DNA of 64,000 bases from Hepsetus odoe (lineage: Eukaryota; Chordata; Actinopteri; Characiformes; Hepsetidae): the NCBI GenBank assembly GCA_017165825.1, contig CM029367.1, positions 18,698,352 through 18,762,351 of the forward strand, in the 5' to 3' direction. This document shows, piece after piece, positions 1 through 11,161 of the stretch. The translations under genes and the position numbers were made by a program. The notes under the pieces are model-generated. The model saw only the letters and a list, made by a program, of their open reading frames with translations. It was not told the origin of the DNA and ran no database searches. Positions within the stretch are counted from its first letter, which is position 1. Each line of letters starts with the position of its first letter.

Positions 1-471
1 AAAAATCTATTGCAAATTTTTGCTTTGTTTTACAGTTTTTTAACAGTGCACAAATGATCAACTGCTAATTTCTGTATAAAATAAGGAAGTCCGTGATGCT
101 TATGTTAAGCGGAGTATACATCTGGGAATTGTAATATTTAATTTATTTTCTTTATTAAGTGCCAGGAAGAGAGTGAAACGCCAGGTTTGATCTCTGGGGG
201 GCCTTTAGGGAACATTGTAACAGTGTCGGCCTTTGTTTACAATAACTTTTAAATGAAAAACCATTCTAATCATTTTTACTTGCTGTGGATGGTGCCCTCG
301 CACATGCGCAGTTTCAAAGGGACCACAATGTACACAAGGGCTGAAGCTATGCTTGTTTTTTCTCCACTAGAAACCAATAAATGTTGCTCTTAGTCTTAAC
401 CAACATTTCTTATGTGACACTTTAAATCCCCCATTCGTCTTCACGAGTCTTTTAGGGTTTACTCTACTGGT

Positions 472-678
472 GGGTGGCGGTGGTCTAGTGGTAGGATACT
501 TGCCTACAGACCTCTGGATCAAGAGAATTCGAATCCCACCTCTAGCACTACCACCACTGGGTCCCTGAGCAAGACCCTTAACCCTGAGTTGCTCCAGGGG
601 GACTGTCCCTGTAATTAGGACGTGGAAGTCGCTCTGGATAAGAGCGTCTGCTAAATGCCATAAATGTAAATGTAAATG
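472..678 (+). repeat. tRNA-derived SINE, family A
   Basis: It has a tRNA-like head (GGTCTAGTGGTAGGAT as A box, AATTCGAATCC as B box). The body is ACCACTGGGTCCCTGAGCAAG and the conserved teleost tail is TCTGGATAAGAGCGTCTGC. It ends in a short ATGTAA tandem. Three other copies lie in the window (7101-7303, 13453-13656, 59845-60048). Confidence 0.9.
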
Positions 679-3600
679 ACTTAAGGTCTTTTTAGGCTTG
701 TGAACTTATAGTGTAACTTAACAAACTGAGTCAGCTGAATCTCTTAAACTGCAAGAGGTTATTAATCAGTCATTAATTTTCATTTTAACAACAATAATGA
801 TATTACTGTTTCTATTACTACCATTATTAATATTCATAAAAAGTAACACTCAAACAACTCCTTGCATGGACAAGGTGGCTTTACATGAAAAAAAAGGAAA
901 TATCCTAGGAGTTATAATGACTTATTTTGCAGTAAGGGTTATAAGTCATTAAAAAATACCATGAAATTAAATTGCAAAATATGAAATGTGTGCCTGCACA
1001 TAAACCCTTAGGGTTTAAGGATTTAAAAAGCATCCTGTGTGAAATCCAAACAAGTACAGAGCATCTGTCACTTGAAACAGAATGAAAGTCACAAGGAAAG
1101 AAAATAAATTCCAAGCTGCTATGAAAGAATAACTGAGCATAACTTGAATATGAGAGCTGCAATTTGGCAAACGTGTTGAATAGTGCTGCTTTTTAAAGGT
1201 TAGGAGAATTTAAATGCTGCCAAAGCCAACAGACCACATGGCCACCCAGTCACATTCAACAAATGAGTTACAGCTTATTTTAGCTGTGACCGATTGTGAA
1301 GCCATTATATACTGTAGTGGAGCTGTTTTCTGTCTTACTGTTTCATGCTCATGGCTTTTTTTGCCTCTCTCTACCATTGCCTGACCACGTCTGTCTCTCT
1401 CAGTTTCAGTTATATCTGATTAACTGAAAAGCAGCATGACATCTTCCCTAGTTTTGTCATTCTGATTTGAAAAGGTCCCAGAGAAAGAATATATGTATTG
1501 TGGCAAATGTCATTAAAGATATTTTGCAGTTTTTTCTTTTTGGACAGCAGTACAACCGAGGGGAAATCTGCCTCCACAACAAAGCCTGTGCAATAATACA
1601 GGGCCCAGGCTATCCAAACCACAGCAGTTCATGCCTTTAAGGTCTGGCAGGAGGTTTCATTGCATCAGAATGCTGATCACAACATTTAACAGATTTTTCC
1701 TTCTAGCAAAACACATTATAAACACTAAATAACACTCGATGGCTTGCGTATGCTTGTAGGTTTACGAAAGCACAGTCACATACTATGCATGCCAGTTCAT
1801 TTTGCTGCTTTTATGTACAAAATCTGGTGTGTAATCTTATGCCTAACTCTCAATTACTAATATTTTTTTTCTGTCATTATCTTGCTTTATACTAGAGCTA
1901 TAGTCAAGGCCAACTTCATTGAGTCCAAGAAGGTAATAAATTGAGGCCAAGTCTTTTTTTATGCTTAACATCCTTTATCTTTATTATTAATTTATTTATT
2001 AATTATTTTTTATTAGTATAATTTATTTATTACGTCGATGTAAATCTGCACTTCTTTTCCATTTGTTTTAGTGCTGAGAACTGATACACATATTTTTCTA
2101 CAAAAGAATATCTCTAAGTTCAGAATATGTTTTTGAAGTTAACTTCTTGATCAAGCAGATGTTGAGATCATTTTGATGCTTTTCAGAATACGATCATGCA
2201 TCAATACCCTGGATTTTTCGACATGTTCAACCAGTGCTAACACAGTCAAATACAAAGACAAAACATTGGTTTGCTTTTGTGTCTTGAGAGTCATGCTGGT
2301 GACAGTAAAATGAATGAAAAAAAAAAATCTATCCAGAGATTAAAAGAGCACTGCAATAACTGAGACCAATGTCAGTTAGAGTCCAAATACTTTAATTATA
2401 AAAATAAATCAACAGAATAAAAGTTTTGAGTTTGGAATTATGCTTTTCCTTTCATGAATACTAACTGGTCTTTTTACATGTACGCCTCATGATGCACTTA
2501 GGCATAAAGTAACTCTGTGTAGGCTTTTTGTCAGCTGCCTTGTTCATGATTGAATGGGCCCACTATACAATTATCAGTGAAGGAATATAACCTGCAAAAG
2601 CAAGCGGTTGTTAAGGCTTAAAATAGGACATGTATAAACTAAGGCAAAAGCAGCTAACAAGCCTGTCAAGTATCTGACGTCTGTTTCACACCATGAGACT
2701 GAAGACTGGAATGTAATTTCCAACTTGATCTATGTTCATGTTAAAATGTTTATGTTTCAATGTTAAAAGCCTAAGCGCTTTAGTCTTTTCTTCTTTGCAT
2801 CTGTGGTCCTAAAGTCTTAACATAATATGAAAATGCAAATTAGAAAAATAAAGCTCAGCATATTTAACTTAATTGATCAGAAAGACAATTCACAGCGACC
2901 ACCCATTTGAATTAGCTTGGCAAAGGGTTAACGATAACAGTCCCCCTCTCACTGCAGATGGATTAAGAACACTCCTAATCATACTGATACATATGCTTAC
3001 CAACTTACAAAGAAATGCAAAGAATTTGATGCAGTTATCAATCAGCTTATTTTTATCCTCTGACTTTTATTCTTAGATTTTTGTTTTTAATTACATATTT
3101 GTATATACAATAAAGTGTTGAAATCTTAAAACTCTTCAAAAAATCCTAAAGAGATTTTAATTTAGAAGGACATGTATAACTAATTATATGCTGGCATGCA
3201 ACTAGAAATAACTGTGTGGGTGCCTGTGTGTACATTACTGTCAACTGCCAGGAAATGCAGCAAATCAATAGGGCATGTCTCAATAAGCAGTGCTTTTTCT
3301 CCTGCATAAAAACAGTCAATGAAGGGTGGCACAAGGGGTTCATACAAAGAAAGCCAAAATCCTCAAATGCTGCCTGATGCAGAAAGGCTAAGCAAATGCA
3401 GCCTAATGTATGGCGTAACCAAGGGTCCATCGCTGAGCTGTCAGAATGAATAAACTCTATGTAACAGATGGACTAAACATAGGGCTTCTCCAGTTAGCTT
3501 GGAGGCAGAAAAAAATCAAGACAGTATATGTTACAAGAGAGATAAGAGGTCCTGTCAGTGATTTTGTAAGAACTGAATGCTTGATTAAACAGTGGACCAA

Positions 3601-4279
3601 AGAAGAAAATTATACAAAGGGCACACAAATGATTCACTGAAATGTGTTCTAATGATAATGAGATGCTGCACAGCAGCATGGAAGAAGAAAAGGTAGAGCT
3701 GGCTTGAACAGAATGTAGGACAAAATGACCATAACAAGCCTAGAGCTTCAGAATGACTCTAATGTTTATGGCAGTTTACTGAAAATATGAACATTTTTCC
3801 AACAAATGTTGACTTGCTTAAAGTAAAAACTGACCTTTATTAAGTGGACGTTTGCCTGATGGACAAATTAGGCAAAATATTGTGTGCAACGTGGCATTAC
3901 ATTTGGAGTATAATCACCAAAAGAGAGTGTACCTCCAGGTCTCCAAAAATAGTGCAAATTATGAAGTCTGCATTAAATATGTATGAGAACTGAATCAAAG
4001 TCAGTAATTAGGAAGGAAAACTTAACAAGCTTAGCTGTCAGCAATATATTAAGATATCTCAGGGCACATCAGTTAATGAAGACATCTTAAAATTTCGTAA
4101 TAAACACATAAACACATCTGCATTCGTGTATATATCTTTATGGCCGGTATACAAATTCAGTTTCCCCATAATGGAGGGAACACTTGAGAGCTGTGTTTTT
4201 TTAATAGGGAACCATCATTAATTTTAAAATCAAACTACTTTGCACATTATTTGCATAACAGGCCTAAATTACTTAGATT
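679..4279. other. AT-rich non-coding stretch
   Basis: No gene or recognised repeat is visible. Open frames at 905-1162, 1410-1622 and 3146-3430 are short, low in GC, and resemble nothing known. Confidence 0.6.
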
Positions 4280-4622
4280 TTTCTTCTTCTTCTTCTTTTG
4301 GCTGCACCCGTTTAGGGGTCGCCACAGCGGATCATCCCTTTCCATTTCTTCCTGTCCTCTGCATCTTCCTCCTTTAAACTGACCACATGCATGTCCTCTC
4401 TCACCACGTCCATAAACCTCTTCCTCCTAATATAATCCCCTACTCTCCTCTGGACATGTCCAAACCAACGCAACCTTGCTTCTCAAACTTTGTCTCCAAA
4501 ACGTCTAACCTGATCTGTCCCTCTAATATACTCATTTCTAATCCTGTCCATCCTCGTCACACCCAGTGAAAATCTCAACATCTTTAACTCTATCTTTATC
4601 TCAGCATCTTTAACTCTGGACA
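4280..4622 (-). repeat. RTE-type LINE, 3' end fragment
   Basis: It begins with TTCTTCTTCTTCTTC, the reverse complement of an (AGA)n tail. It then matches, over its whole length, the 3' end of the larger LINE at 32070-33990 (shared GGATCATC, CCATTTCTTCCTG, CTCTGCATCTTCC). There is a short internal duplication of ATCTTTAACTCT near 4580-4615. It is non-coding and 5'-truncated. Confidence 0.75.
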
Positions 4623-5254
4623 GTTCTTTAAAAAGTCTTTTGTAAATACATGTTTGTTAAATTTACTATCAATAAAGAGACAGGAAAAGGTTTATGTTGT
4701 AGTTGAACAACATGCTAACATTTGGTAAATATTGAGGTTTGGTTACAGTGTGGCTGAAATAGCACTTAGTGATCAGCTTTAATATTTGTATTTCATTATG
4801 ATGGAGAAGGGTTGCCATGCATTTTACAGAGGAAGCTAAAAATAAACCATTCACTGGAAAATGTATTCATAAACTGTATGTATGTGCTGTGCTTTCCAGT
4901 CCAATATATTGCTCATTCCATACACCTGTGGATATGGTCATCCTCAGGCTGCAGGATGACAAAAACAATATGGTCATCACCCCCCTCTCAGGAGGGAGTC
5001 TGGGTAAAGGTTTCACTCGTTTCTGCAGGTGAGGATGCGGTAAATGAAGAGGCTGAATGTGGAGTGGGCGCCCCTGTCCACGGTGCTGAAAACCCACCTC
5101 CCCACACCAGCCTCGTCCACCCTTCATCCAGCCTTTCTCTCTTTCCTGTGGCAGCAGCGTGGGCAGGGACTGTGTTTAACCTCAGCGACTTACTGCCCCA
5201 AAATAGACGACAAGCAAACAGCATTGATCATTTCGGACAGTATAGAATTCATCA

Positions 5255-5700
5255 TGTTGTTCTCTCATAACGCGATGTTCCTTCCCGGAATCAAATAAAT
5301 CACCTTTTTTAATGTAAGGTGTATCTCCCTAACCTCCCGACTCGATCGGATCTCCAGCCAGTCTCTCGGAGAGCAGCACAGCAGCAGGACTTTTGAATGA
5401 ACTTCAGTTTAAATCAGGAGTGCGAGACGCTTCCAAAGCGCCGGGCACCGCGCAGGAGAGAGTGATCGACGGTGAACGCTCTCTTACCTCTGTCGCCATG
5501 TTGCCATGAGACGGTAGCGGATTTGTCCCGGTGCTGAAATCGTCTCCTCTCGTGGGACAGAAACACAGAGGCTGGAGGGAGACACGAGCCGAGTGACGAG
5601 GGTGGAGGACCAGCTTTAAGCATCGCACAGGAGGGGGAGGATGTCTGCTTCACACCAGCCCCGTTCATTCCGCTGAAGGCAGATCAGTTCATCTTCTGGA
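5255..5700 (-). promoter_or_regulatory. golga7b: CpG-rich promoter and 5' UTR region of golga7b
   Basis: CpG dinucleotides are conspicuously frequent here (CTCGATCGGATC, GCGCCGGGCACCGCGC, GACGGTAGCGG, GAGCCGAGTGACGAGG), in a window otherwise poor in CpG. Both sides of the Met-Ala-Thr-Glu exon are covered, as expected for a CpG-island first exon. No clear TATA box is seen on the minus strand. An out-of-frame upstream ATG lies 8 bases before the start. Confidence 0.6.
5488..5499 (-). CDS. golga7b: golga7b coding exon 1 (partial gene, Met-Ala-Thr-Glu then splice donor)
   Basis: On the minus strand, an ATG at 5499-5497 with strong context (A at -3, G at +4) is followed by GCG ACA GAG and then the donor GTAAGA at 5487. 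The exon therefore encodes Met-Ala-Thr-Glu in phase 0. Human GOLGA7B starts Met-Ala-Thr-Glu-Val. GOLGA7B belongs to the Golgin A7/Erf4 family, palmitoyltransferase accessory proteins, and its human gene is head-to-head with SFRP5. The match is only four residues, so the call rests on start, donor, CpG-rich setting and neighbourhood. No family exon (for example one encoding KVFIQRDYS) was found between 1 and 5487, so intron 1 appears to run off the left edge. Confidence 0.68.
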
Positions 5701-5883
5701 TTACAGGGGTGGAGGTGGACAGGTAGTCTGAGGGCTTAGTGGTTAAAGCTTGGAGTTGCAATTTTAGCACCCCTAATAAAAGAAGAAGAATAGTAGCACT
5801 ACATGTATTTGCACATGGTTACAATTAAAGTTGTACACTTTCTCACTTCCGACAAGATTCTGCAGAAGCATTACAGACCATTC

Positions 5884-6086
5884 TAAAGACACAGTCACAG
5901 GCACAAAGGCACTCTGAACAGTCAGCAGTGAATCTGTCCTCTGCATCTGACCCATCCTAACACACAGGCAGCGGACGCACATACCAGGAGCAGGATCTGA
6001 GGAGCAGTGTTGGGGGATGGTACCTAAGGGCAACCCACTGACCTGGGACTTGGACCTGCAACACCCCCTAGTCCACCGCTGCCCCA
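5884..6086 (-). repeat. degenerate tRNA-derived SINE, family D
   Basis: In reverse orientation it shares segments with the SINE at 22381-22640: the TCCTCTGCAT stretch, GTGTTGGGGGATGGTACC and the tRNA-like head GGGGCAGCGGTGGAC. It lies just upstream of the golga7b promoter region. A further tRNA-head-like scrap (GGGCTTAGTGGTTAAAGC) is at about 5730. Confidence 0.6.
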
Positions 6087-6235
6087 AAAACCACTTCAAG
6101 TTTGGTAGTTTTTCAAACCAAGCTGATAATCTGTACCAGCCTATTATTACAGGCAATATCTAGGATGAAATAAACATTACTTGAGAAGTGTTTTGATGGA
6201 ATTTATATATATATATATGTATGTATGTATGTACA

Positions 6236-6355
6236 TACAGTACTGTGCAAAAGTTTTAGGCAGGTGTGAAAAAATGCTGTAAACAAAGAATGAATGCTTT
6301 CAAAAATGGAAGTGTTAATCATTTATTTTCATCAATCAAATGAATACTTATGCAC
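6236..6355 (+). mobile_element. mariner-type MITE, single terminal fragment
   Basis: It starts beside a TA/GTAT microsatellite with CAGTACTGTGCAAAAG, then GCAGGTGTGAAAAAATGC. It matches the terminal inverted repeat of the complete element at 14491-15006 and fades after about 120 bp. Confidence 0.75.
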
Positions 6356-7100
6356 TCATAGGTAGCTATGAGATTATGATAATAAACTTGGTAGAAACAA
6401 AGCAATTGTGGGTAAACAGGCCGATTTCATTATTTTTGTTCATATTAATCATTATGGTAGGGGGCTTTCATATTTTTGTTAGCATTGTGCCCCATTAGAT
6501 TCTAGTTCTTTATAGTCTTATCGCTGTGGGTTTAGTAAAGGATATGTACTAAAACTGCCAATTTTAGTGAATATCTGAGAGCACTATGGGTATCAGTCTA
6601 ACTTGTACTTTTATGAAGCTGCTTGCATAATTAATAAAGAAGAGAGCAAGGTTTTTGAAAAATTTATCAGTCACATGCATCAGCGTTTGGATGGCCTAGA
6701 GATTTTGTCCAGTTCTTCTATCTGAAGATGTTACTTGAGCCCTCTTTCTTTCCCAAAGGTCCAACACAGCAAGGTGTAGATGAAGTTGTTTTTATGCTAG
6801 GCCAATAGGCTGTGGTTACCTGACCACATGTTTTGGTCATTGTGCAAGTTGTGAATTTGGATATTCTCAGATTATTTTTTTCACACTAATAAATTATTTA
6901 CAGTATTGGCTAGAGACTGGCTTTGATATGCTTCTGAAATTTAGAAATGATTAAAGAGATTTTTTAAGACAGCTGAAAACATGGAATTCCAGTTTTGAAA
7001 TACCTTGACTTTGAGGTTTGATCTTAAATTCGAGTTTCCAAATGTTATTTATTTCCAAATGTTAAAGTATATTTCTTAAAGAAATATCCAATAAAACTTA

Positions 7101-7303
7101 TACATTTATGACATTTAGCAGATGCTCTTATCCAGAGCGACTTCCACGTCCTAATTACAGGGACAGTCCCCCTGGAGACACTCGGGATTAAGGGTCTTGC
7201 TCAGGGACCCAGTGGTGGTAGTGCTGGAGGTGGGATTCAAACCTGGGACCTCTTGATCCAGAGGACCATAGGCAAGTACCAACCACTAGACCATCGCCAC
7301 CCC
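7101..7303 (-). repeat. tRNA-derived SINE, family A
   Basis: This is a reverse-oriented copy: the tail GCAGATGCTCTTATCCAGAG comes first, the B box GGATTCAAACC follows, and the head CTAGACCATCGCCACCCC comes last. CTTATA on both sides may be the target-site duplication. Confidence 0.88.
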
Positions 7304-8819
7304 TTATATAAAATTACCTGGAATACATCTTTATTACACCATACATAAATGCTTTCTCTGTTTACTCTAACGTTACTGTGTAAATAAATACATTTGGAAA
7401 AAAGGGCCACCTCGGAAAAGCCATCAAATTCTTTTCTTCCAAGCTGACTGATTTACAGTAGAGCCTGCACACGGTTTCAGAAAACACATTGGCTTCTCCT
7501 TTTGTAAATGAATGGAGCCCTGCATTGCGAAGCAAGCAGGAAACAGAGCTTCACATGATTCCATTTTGCTCCAGATTTGTTTGCATTGAATAAATATGAA
7601 GCAGAAACCTAGCAGAGATTTCTTCTCAAATATTTCATCCTCAGCATTTTCACTCAGACTCCAGCTTAATTATGCTTGCATGAGTGTTTTTGGCTTCCTC
7701 GCCGTACAGAAACGGGTTATTATAACTTATTTTACTATTATTTACTATTTCTTATATAACAAAGACCATAACAAAGAACAATTTCCATTTACAGCTATTC
7801 ATTTCAATTCAACTGTAATATCACTGCAAATATTGTGAGCAAATGCAACCAAGCAATTTGTGCATTTTGTACAAAGTCAGACTGAAGAGAGAGCTGTAAA
7901 ATACAGAATGCAGAAATGTGGAAGATAAAAGAAGTTAATCATGATCTAAAAAGTTGAAATCTAGCAAGTGAAATAAACAAAAACATGTTGTGTGGAGGTG
8001 TGATGGCCTGTAAGACTTGCGTAGGAATTATATACCTGCAAAGAGCCTGAGGCTGGAGAAGTGAAAAGCTCTGCTCCTCAAATCACAAGGAACACATTCA
8101 TCTGGGCTTTTTGTAGTATTCAGACTATTTCAGGAATGTCATTTTGTCGAATTCAGGCATGTCATGTCAAGGAACTGAAAGAATCTTGTTAAATCTGAAA
8201 TTGTATAATACTTTTCTATCACAAGTATTATAATAATAATAATAGTATTTTAATAATAATAAATAAAATACAAAAGAAGTATAGTAGCCATTTAAATATT
8301 TTAGCATCATTTTAGTTTCCCAAAAGACAAAGTAAACAAAAATGTTTTGTAGTAAGAAAATGAAACAAAGCAAACATAATAAGACATTAACAATAGCAAT
8401 AATAATAATACCCTATTCTCACCCAAACAACAACACTAGACATACATAACACTTTATCCCAGGTTAGGAGAAATTATTGTTCAAGGGGCATATTTTTGAA
8501 ATGATGTGAAATTCTTGTCTTTATGCTGAAATGTTGATTCAGTAACACTCAAGGGATCGGGGTACCAGTTCTGGGAGGATTTCCCAGACAGTGAAAAAAG
8601 AAGGCTGGAGACAGGAGGACAGTGGGTGTCTGGTTCTCAAAACTGACTGAGACAAACTCCCTGGGTGCTCTTTGACCCTGCAGGAATTCAAAACTGTATG
8701 AACAACATGATGGCATCTGGCAGTGGACTCCAGTATAATGACACTGGGCGATGATAGCTTCTTCTCAAACTTAATTAAGACTTTTGATGTCTTTTGTTAT
8801 TCAAATGGAAACTTTATAT

Positions 8820-8888
<69 letters not shown>

Positions 8889-9651
8889 ATAGGCATTCAT
8901 GGTCAGGCTCTCTGCCACCACAAATATCTTCTGCCTAACTGTTGACATAACAACAGGACGAGCCGGCTGGAATCTGATCAAATCATGTTTGGAGACAGGA
9001 AATGAGAATTCTGAAAATGCAAAAATAAAATATTATTAACTCAGAATCGTGGAAAAGCAAATAAGCACTGATCAGAGTCGCAGTGTCTGGAAATCCACGG
9101 GCCAAGAAAACTTTGTAACTCTTTTTTTTTCTGATTCAGTGGGACTGGGGTTGGCAGTGCTTACAGCATGTCTTCATGAATGTGTGGAACATTTGATCAG
9201 AAAATGCTGAATTATGCTATCAAATCTCACTGGCTATTAAGAGGAAGCAGAAGAAGGCCCTCACCGACATTTTTTGCAATTCCTCTTGAATTACAATGAC
9301 GCTGCTCTTTGAGGGGAAAAAATTAAAAACAAAGAGACCGCAGAAAAAATCAGCACTAAGCGTTGAGATTACTCTGTATTTAAAAGAGGACATTGTGGCA
9401 CAGAAAGCCATGTTTGCAGCTGGAAAAGAAGCATGTTGGCTGAACTGTGAGGAGGAGATTTTGGAATGGGGTGGTAAGAAAGGGTGACAAGATCGGGAAA
9501 TGATGACTCTGAGAGTGGATGCTTGTGAGAGAAAAGAAGACAATGCATTAAACACTGTGTGCATAAAATAGCAATTGGCCTAGAGGTACTTCAAAGGTGA
9601 ATCTAGATAACTGACATTTTTTGGGGAATGTATGCATACATATATGCATAG
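7304..9651. other. non-coding intergenic DNA
   Basis: AT-rich, with ATA/TAA trinucleotide clusters at 8227-8265 and 8396-8412 and the TG microsatellite at 8819. No gene is seen. Confidence 0.6.
8819..8886 (+). repeat. (TG)n microsatellite
   Basis: An essentially pure TG dinucleotide run of about 66 bp; the open frames through it are artefacts. Confidence 0.98.
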
Positions 9652-10206
9652 TTCAGCCATAATATTTAAAACACCCACCTTTTCCCTCCAAAGCTCTGAG
9701 CTGTAAGGGCATTGAAGGTAGCTGAGGTAGCAGTCACGCTAGAGATTTGTTTTGTTAGATGTCAGGAGGGCCCAACAGCGATCAGATTAGTTTGTCTAAT
9801 ATATTGCACAGATTTTTAACTGATTTGAGATTTGGGGAATTTGGAGGCCACATACTCAAATTTTGCTGTGTGGCAGGGTCCCGTACAGAGGCCACTGCCA
9901 TTAGGGATTATGGTAGGCATGGAATAATTTTTACAGTAATGTTAAACTAGGAGGTACATGTCAAAGTAACATCCACAATAATGCTAGGACTCCAAGTTTC
10001 CCAGAAAAGCATTGCCCAGGCCATCACAGTGCCTCTGTTGGTTTGCCTACTTCCCATGGTGAATCCTGGAGCAATCTCTTCCCCAGGTAAGTGATACACA
10101 ACACCCAGCTATCAGCAAGATGTAAAAGAAAATGTGATTCATTGACCATTCCATTTTCTTCCATTGTTCTTTGGCCCAGTTCTGATGCATCAGGGGCACT
10201 GTGTTA
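9652..10206 (-). mobile_element. decayed Tc1-like DNA transposon
   Basis: It parallels the copy at 25188-26105: CAGCCATAATATTTAAAAC-type terminus, GGGGAATTTGGAGGCCA, CTGCCATTAGGGATTATGG, CAAAGTAACATCCACA, CTTCCCCAGGTAAGTGATAC. These correspond to the minus-strand transposase gene of a Tc1-like element known from many animals. Stops and gaps break the frame throughout, so it is inactive. Confidence 0.75.
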
Positions 10207-10915
10207 AAATAAGAAAAGGAAAAAGTTTGTCTTATGGGTGGCATGATAACACAATAGTTAGTTCTAAGATTGAGAAGGTTCATCTAACAACCCCTGACAA
10301 CTCTGGTTAGGATAAACAACTCAAATAATGAATCAATGGATCAGTGTTCTATAGATTATACCCCATAAAACAGAACTGGTTGCAAATTTCCTAAAAATGA
10401 CAAACAGGGCTGAAACACTGCAATTTGATTATTCACATCCACTTTATTTTATTACAAATGTATTTGTTTATTTGTAATTACAATTATGTTTTATTACAAA
10501 ACATTCTACTGTAGACAATGCACCAAAACAGCAAACTGAGACAAGCCAGTGTTATTAATGGGAATAAATGAGATTGAAAGTAGGAGCAGGGGAGGAGTTC
10601 ATGCTGGATCTGTCCTTTGGGAAGTTGATTAGAATGAATAGAGGGAACTGACTGACCTCTCTTACTGATAACTCATAAGCATCTGTGCAGCAGTCAGGTA
10701 AGGCACTATGCAAAGGGTTCAAGCAGATCCTGAAATAATGAAGAACTAAAATAGGATGGTATGATATCAGGGAGCATGTCTATGTAAACCTTATAACATG
10801 ATATGTACTAGTCTTTTCTATCTATCAGTTCAGTTTTACTGCCTTGGTTCTTTTTAGTCCAGTTTAATCCTCCAGGGAATCTGAGTATTGGGTCATACGT
10901 GAGTGAACCCATATA

Positions 10916-11150
10916 TCCATTATCCGCCGCTTGTCCCAAACGGGGTCGTGGGGGAGTCCAACCCAGCGCACACAGGGCGAGGACGGGGGACGCACCCTGG
11001 ACAGGTCGCCAGCCCATCGCAGGGAGGAGCGGGACAGGGACGGCACCTTGCTCAAGGGTACCTCAGGGCAACCTATTGGGAAGGGGTTCGAACCCCTGAT
11101 CCTCCAATCATGTGGCCAACACCCTAACCACTAGGCCACCGCTGCCCCTT
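10916..11150 (-). repeat. tRNA-derived SINE, family B, full length with target-site duplication
   Basis: Read on the minus strand: tRNA-like head GGGGCAGCGGTGGCCTAGTG, B box GGGTTCGAACCCC, body GGTTGCCCTGAGGTACCC, and a GC-rich 3' part ending near GGGACAAGCGGCGGATAATG. The 11-bp duplication GAACCCATATA flanks it exactly at 10905-10915 and 11151-11161, indicating a fairly recent insertion. Confidence 0.93.
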
Positions 11151-11161
11151 GAACCCATATA

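Larger units (their letters stand above)
1..5487 (-). other. golga7b: probable golga7b intron 1 (continues past the left edge)
   Basis: After the donor at 5487 there is no recognisable coding exon down to position 1. The stretch contains a SINE (472-678), an RTE LINE 3' end (4280-4622) and AT-rich unique DNA. A GC-richer block with pyrimidine runs at 4980-5230 is unexplained. An AATAAA at about 377 on the + strand has no supporting gene. Confidence 0.5.

Noticed and set aside
1..420. Possible 3' UTR of a plus-strand gene ending with AATAAA at about 377
   Set aside because: No coding exon or other support is visible, and the region more probably lies in golga7b intron 1.
4812..5270. A 152-residue plus-strand frame near golga7b
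   Set aside because: No recognisable domain, several overlapping frames on both strands, and a location inside the probable golga7b intron.
5404..5628. A 74-residue minus-strand frame running through Met-Ala-Thr-Glu
   Set aside because: It reads through a strong splice donor into intron sequence and upstream into 5' UTR; only the 12-base exon is supported.
5773..6156. A 127-residue minus-strand frame
   Set aside because: It lies across a degenerate SINE.
10899..11134. Overlapping frames and tRNA-like A and B boxes
   Set aside because: They are parts of a SINE; no cloverleaf of a functional tRNA gene can be drawn here or in the other SINE heads.
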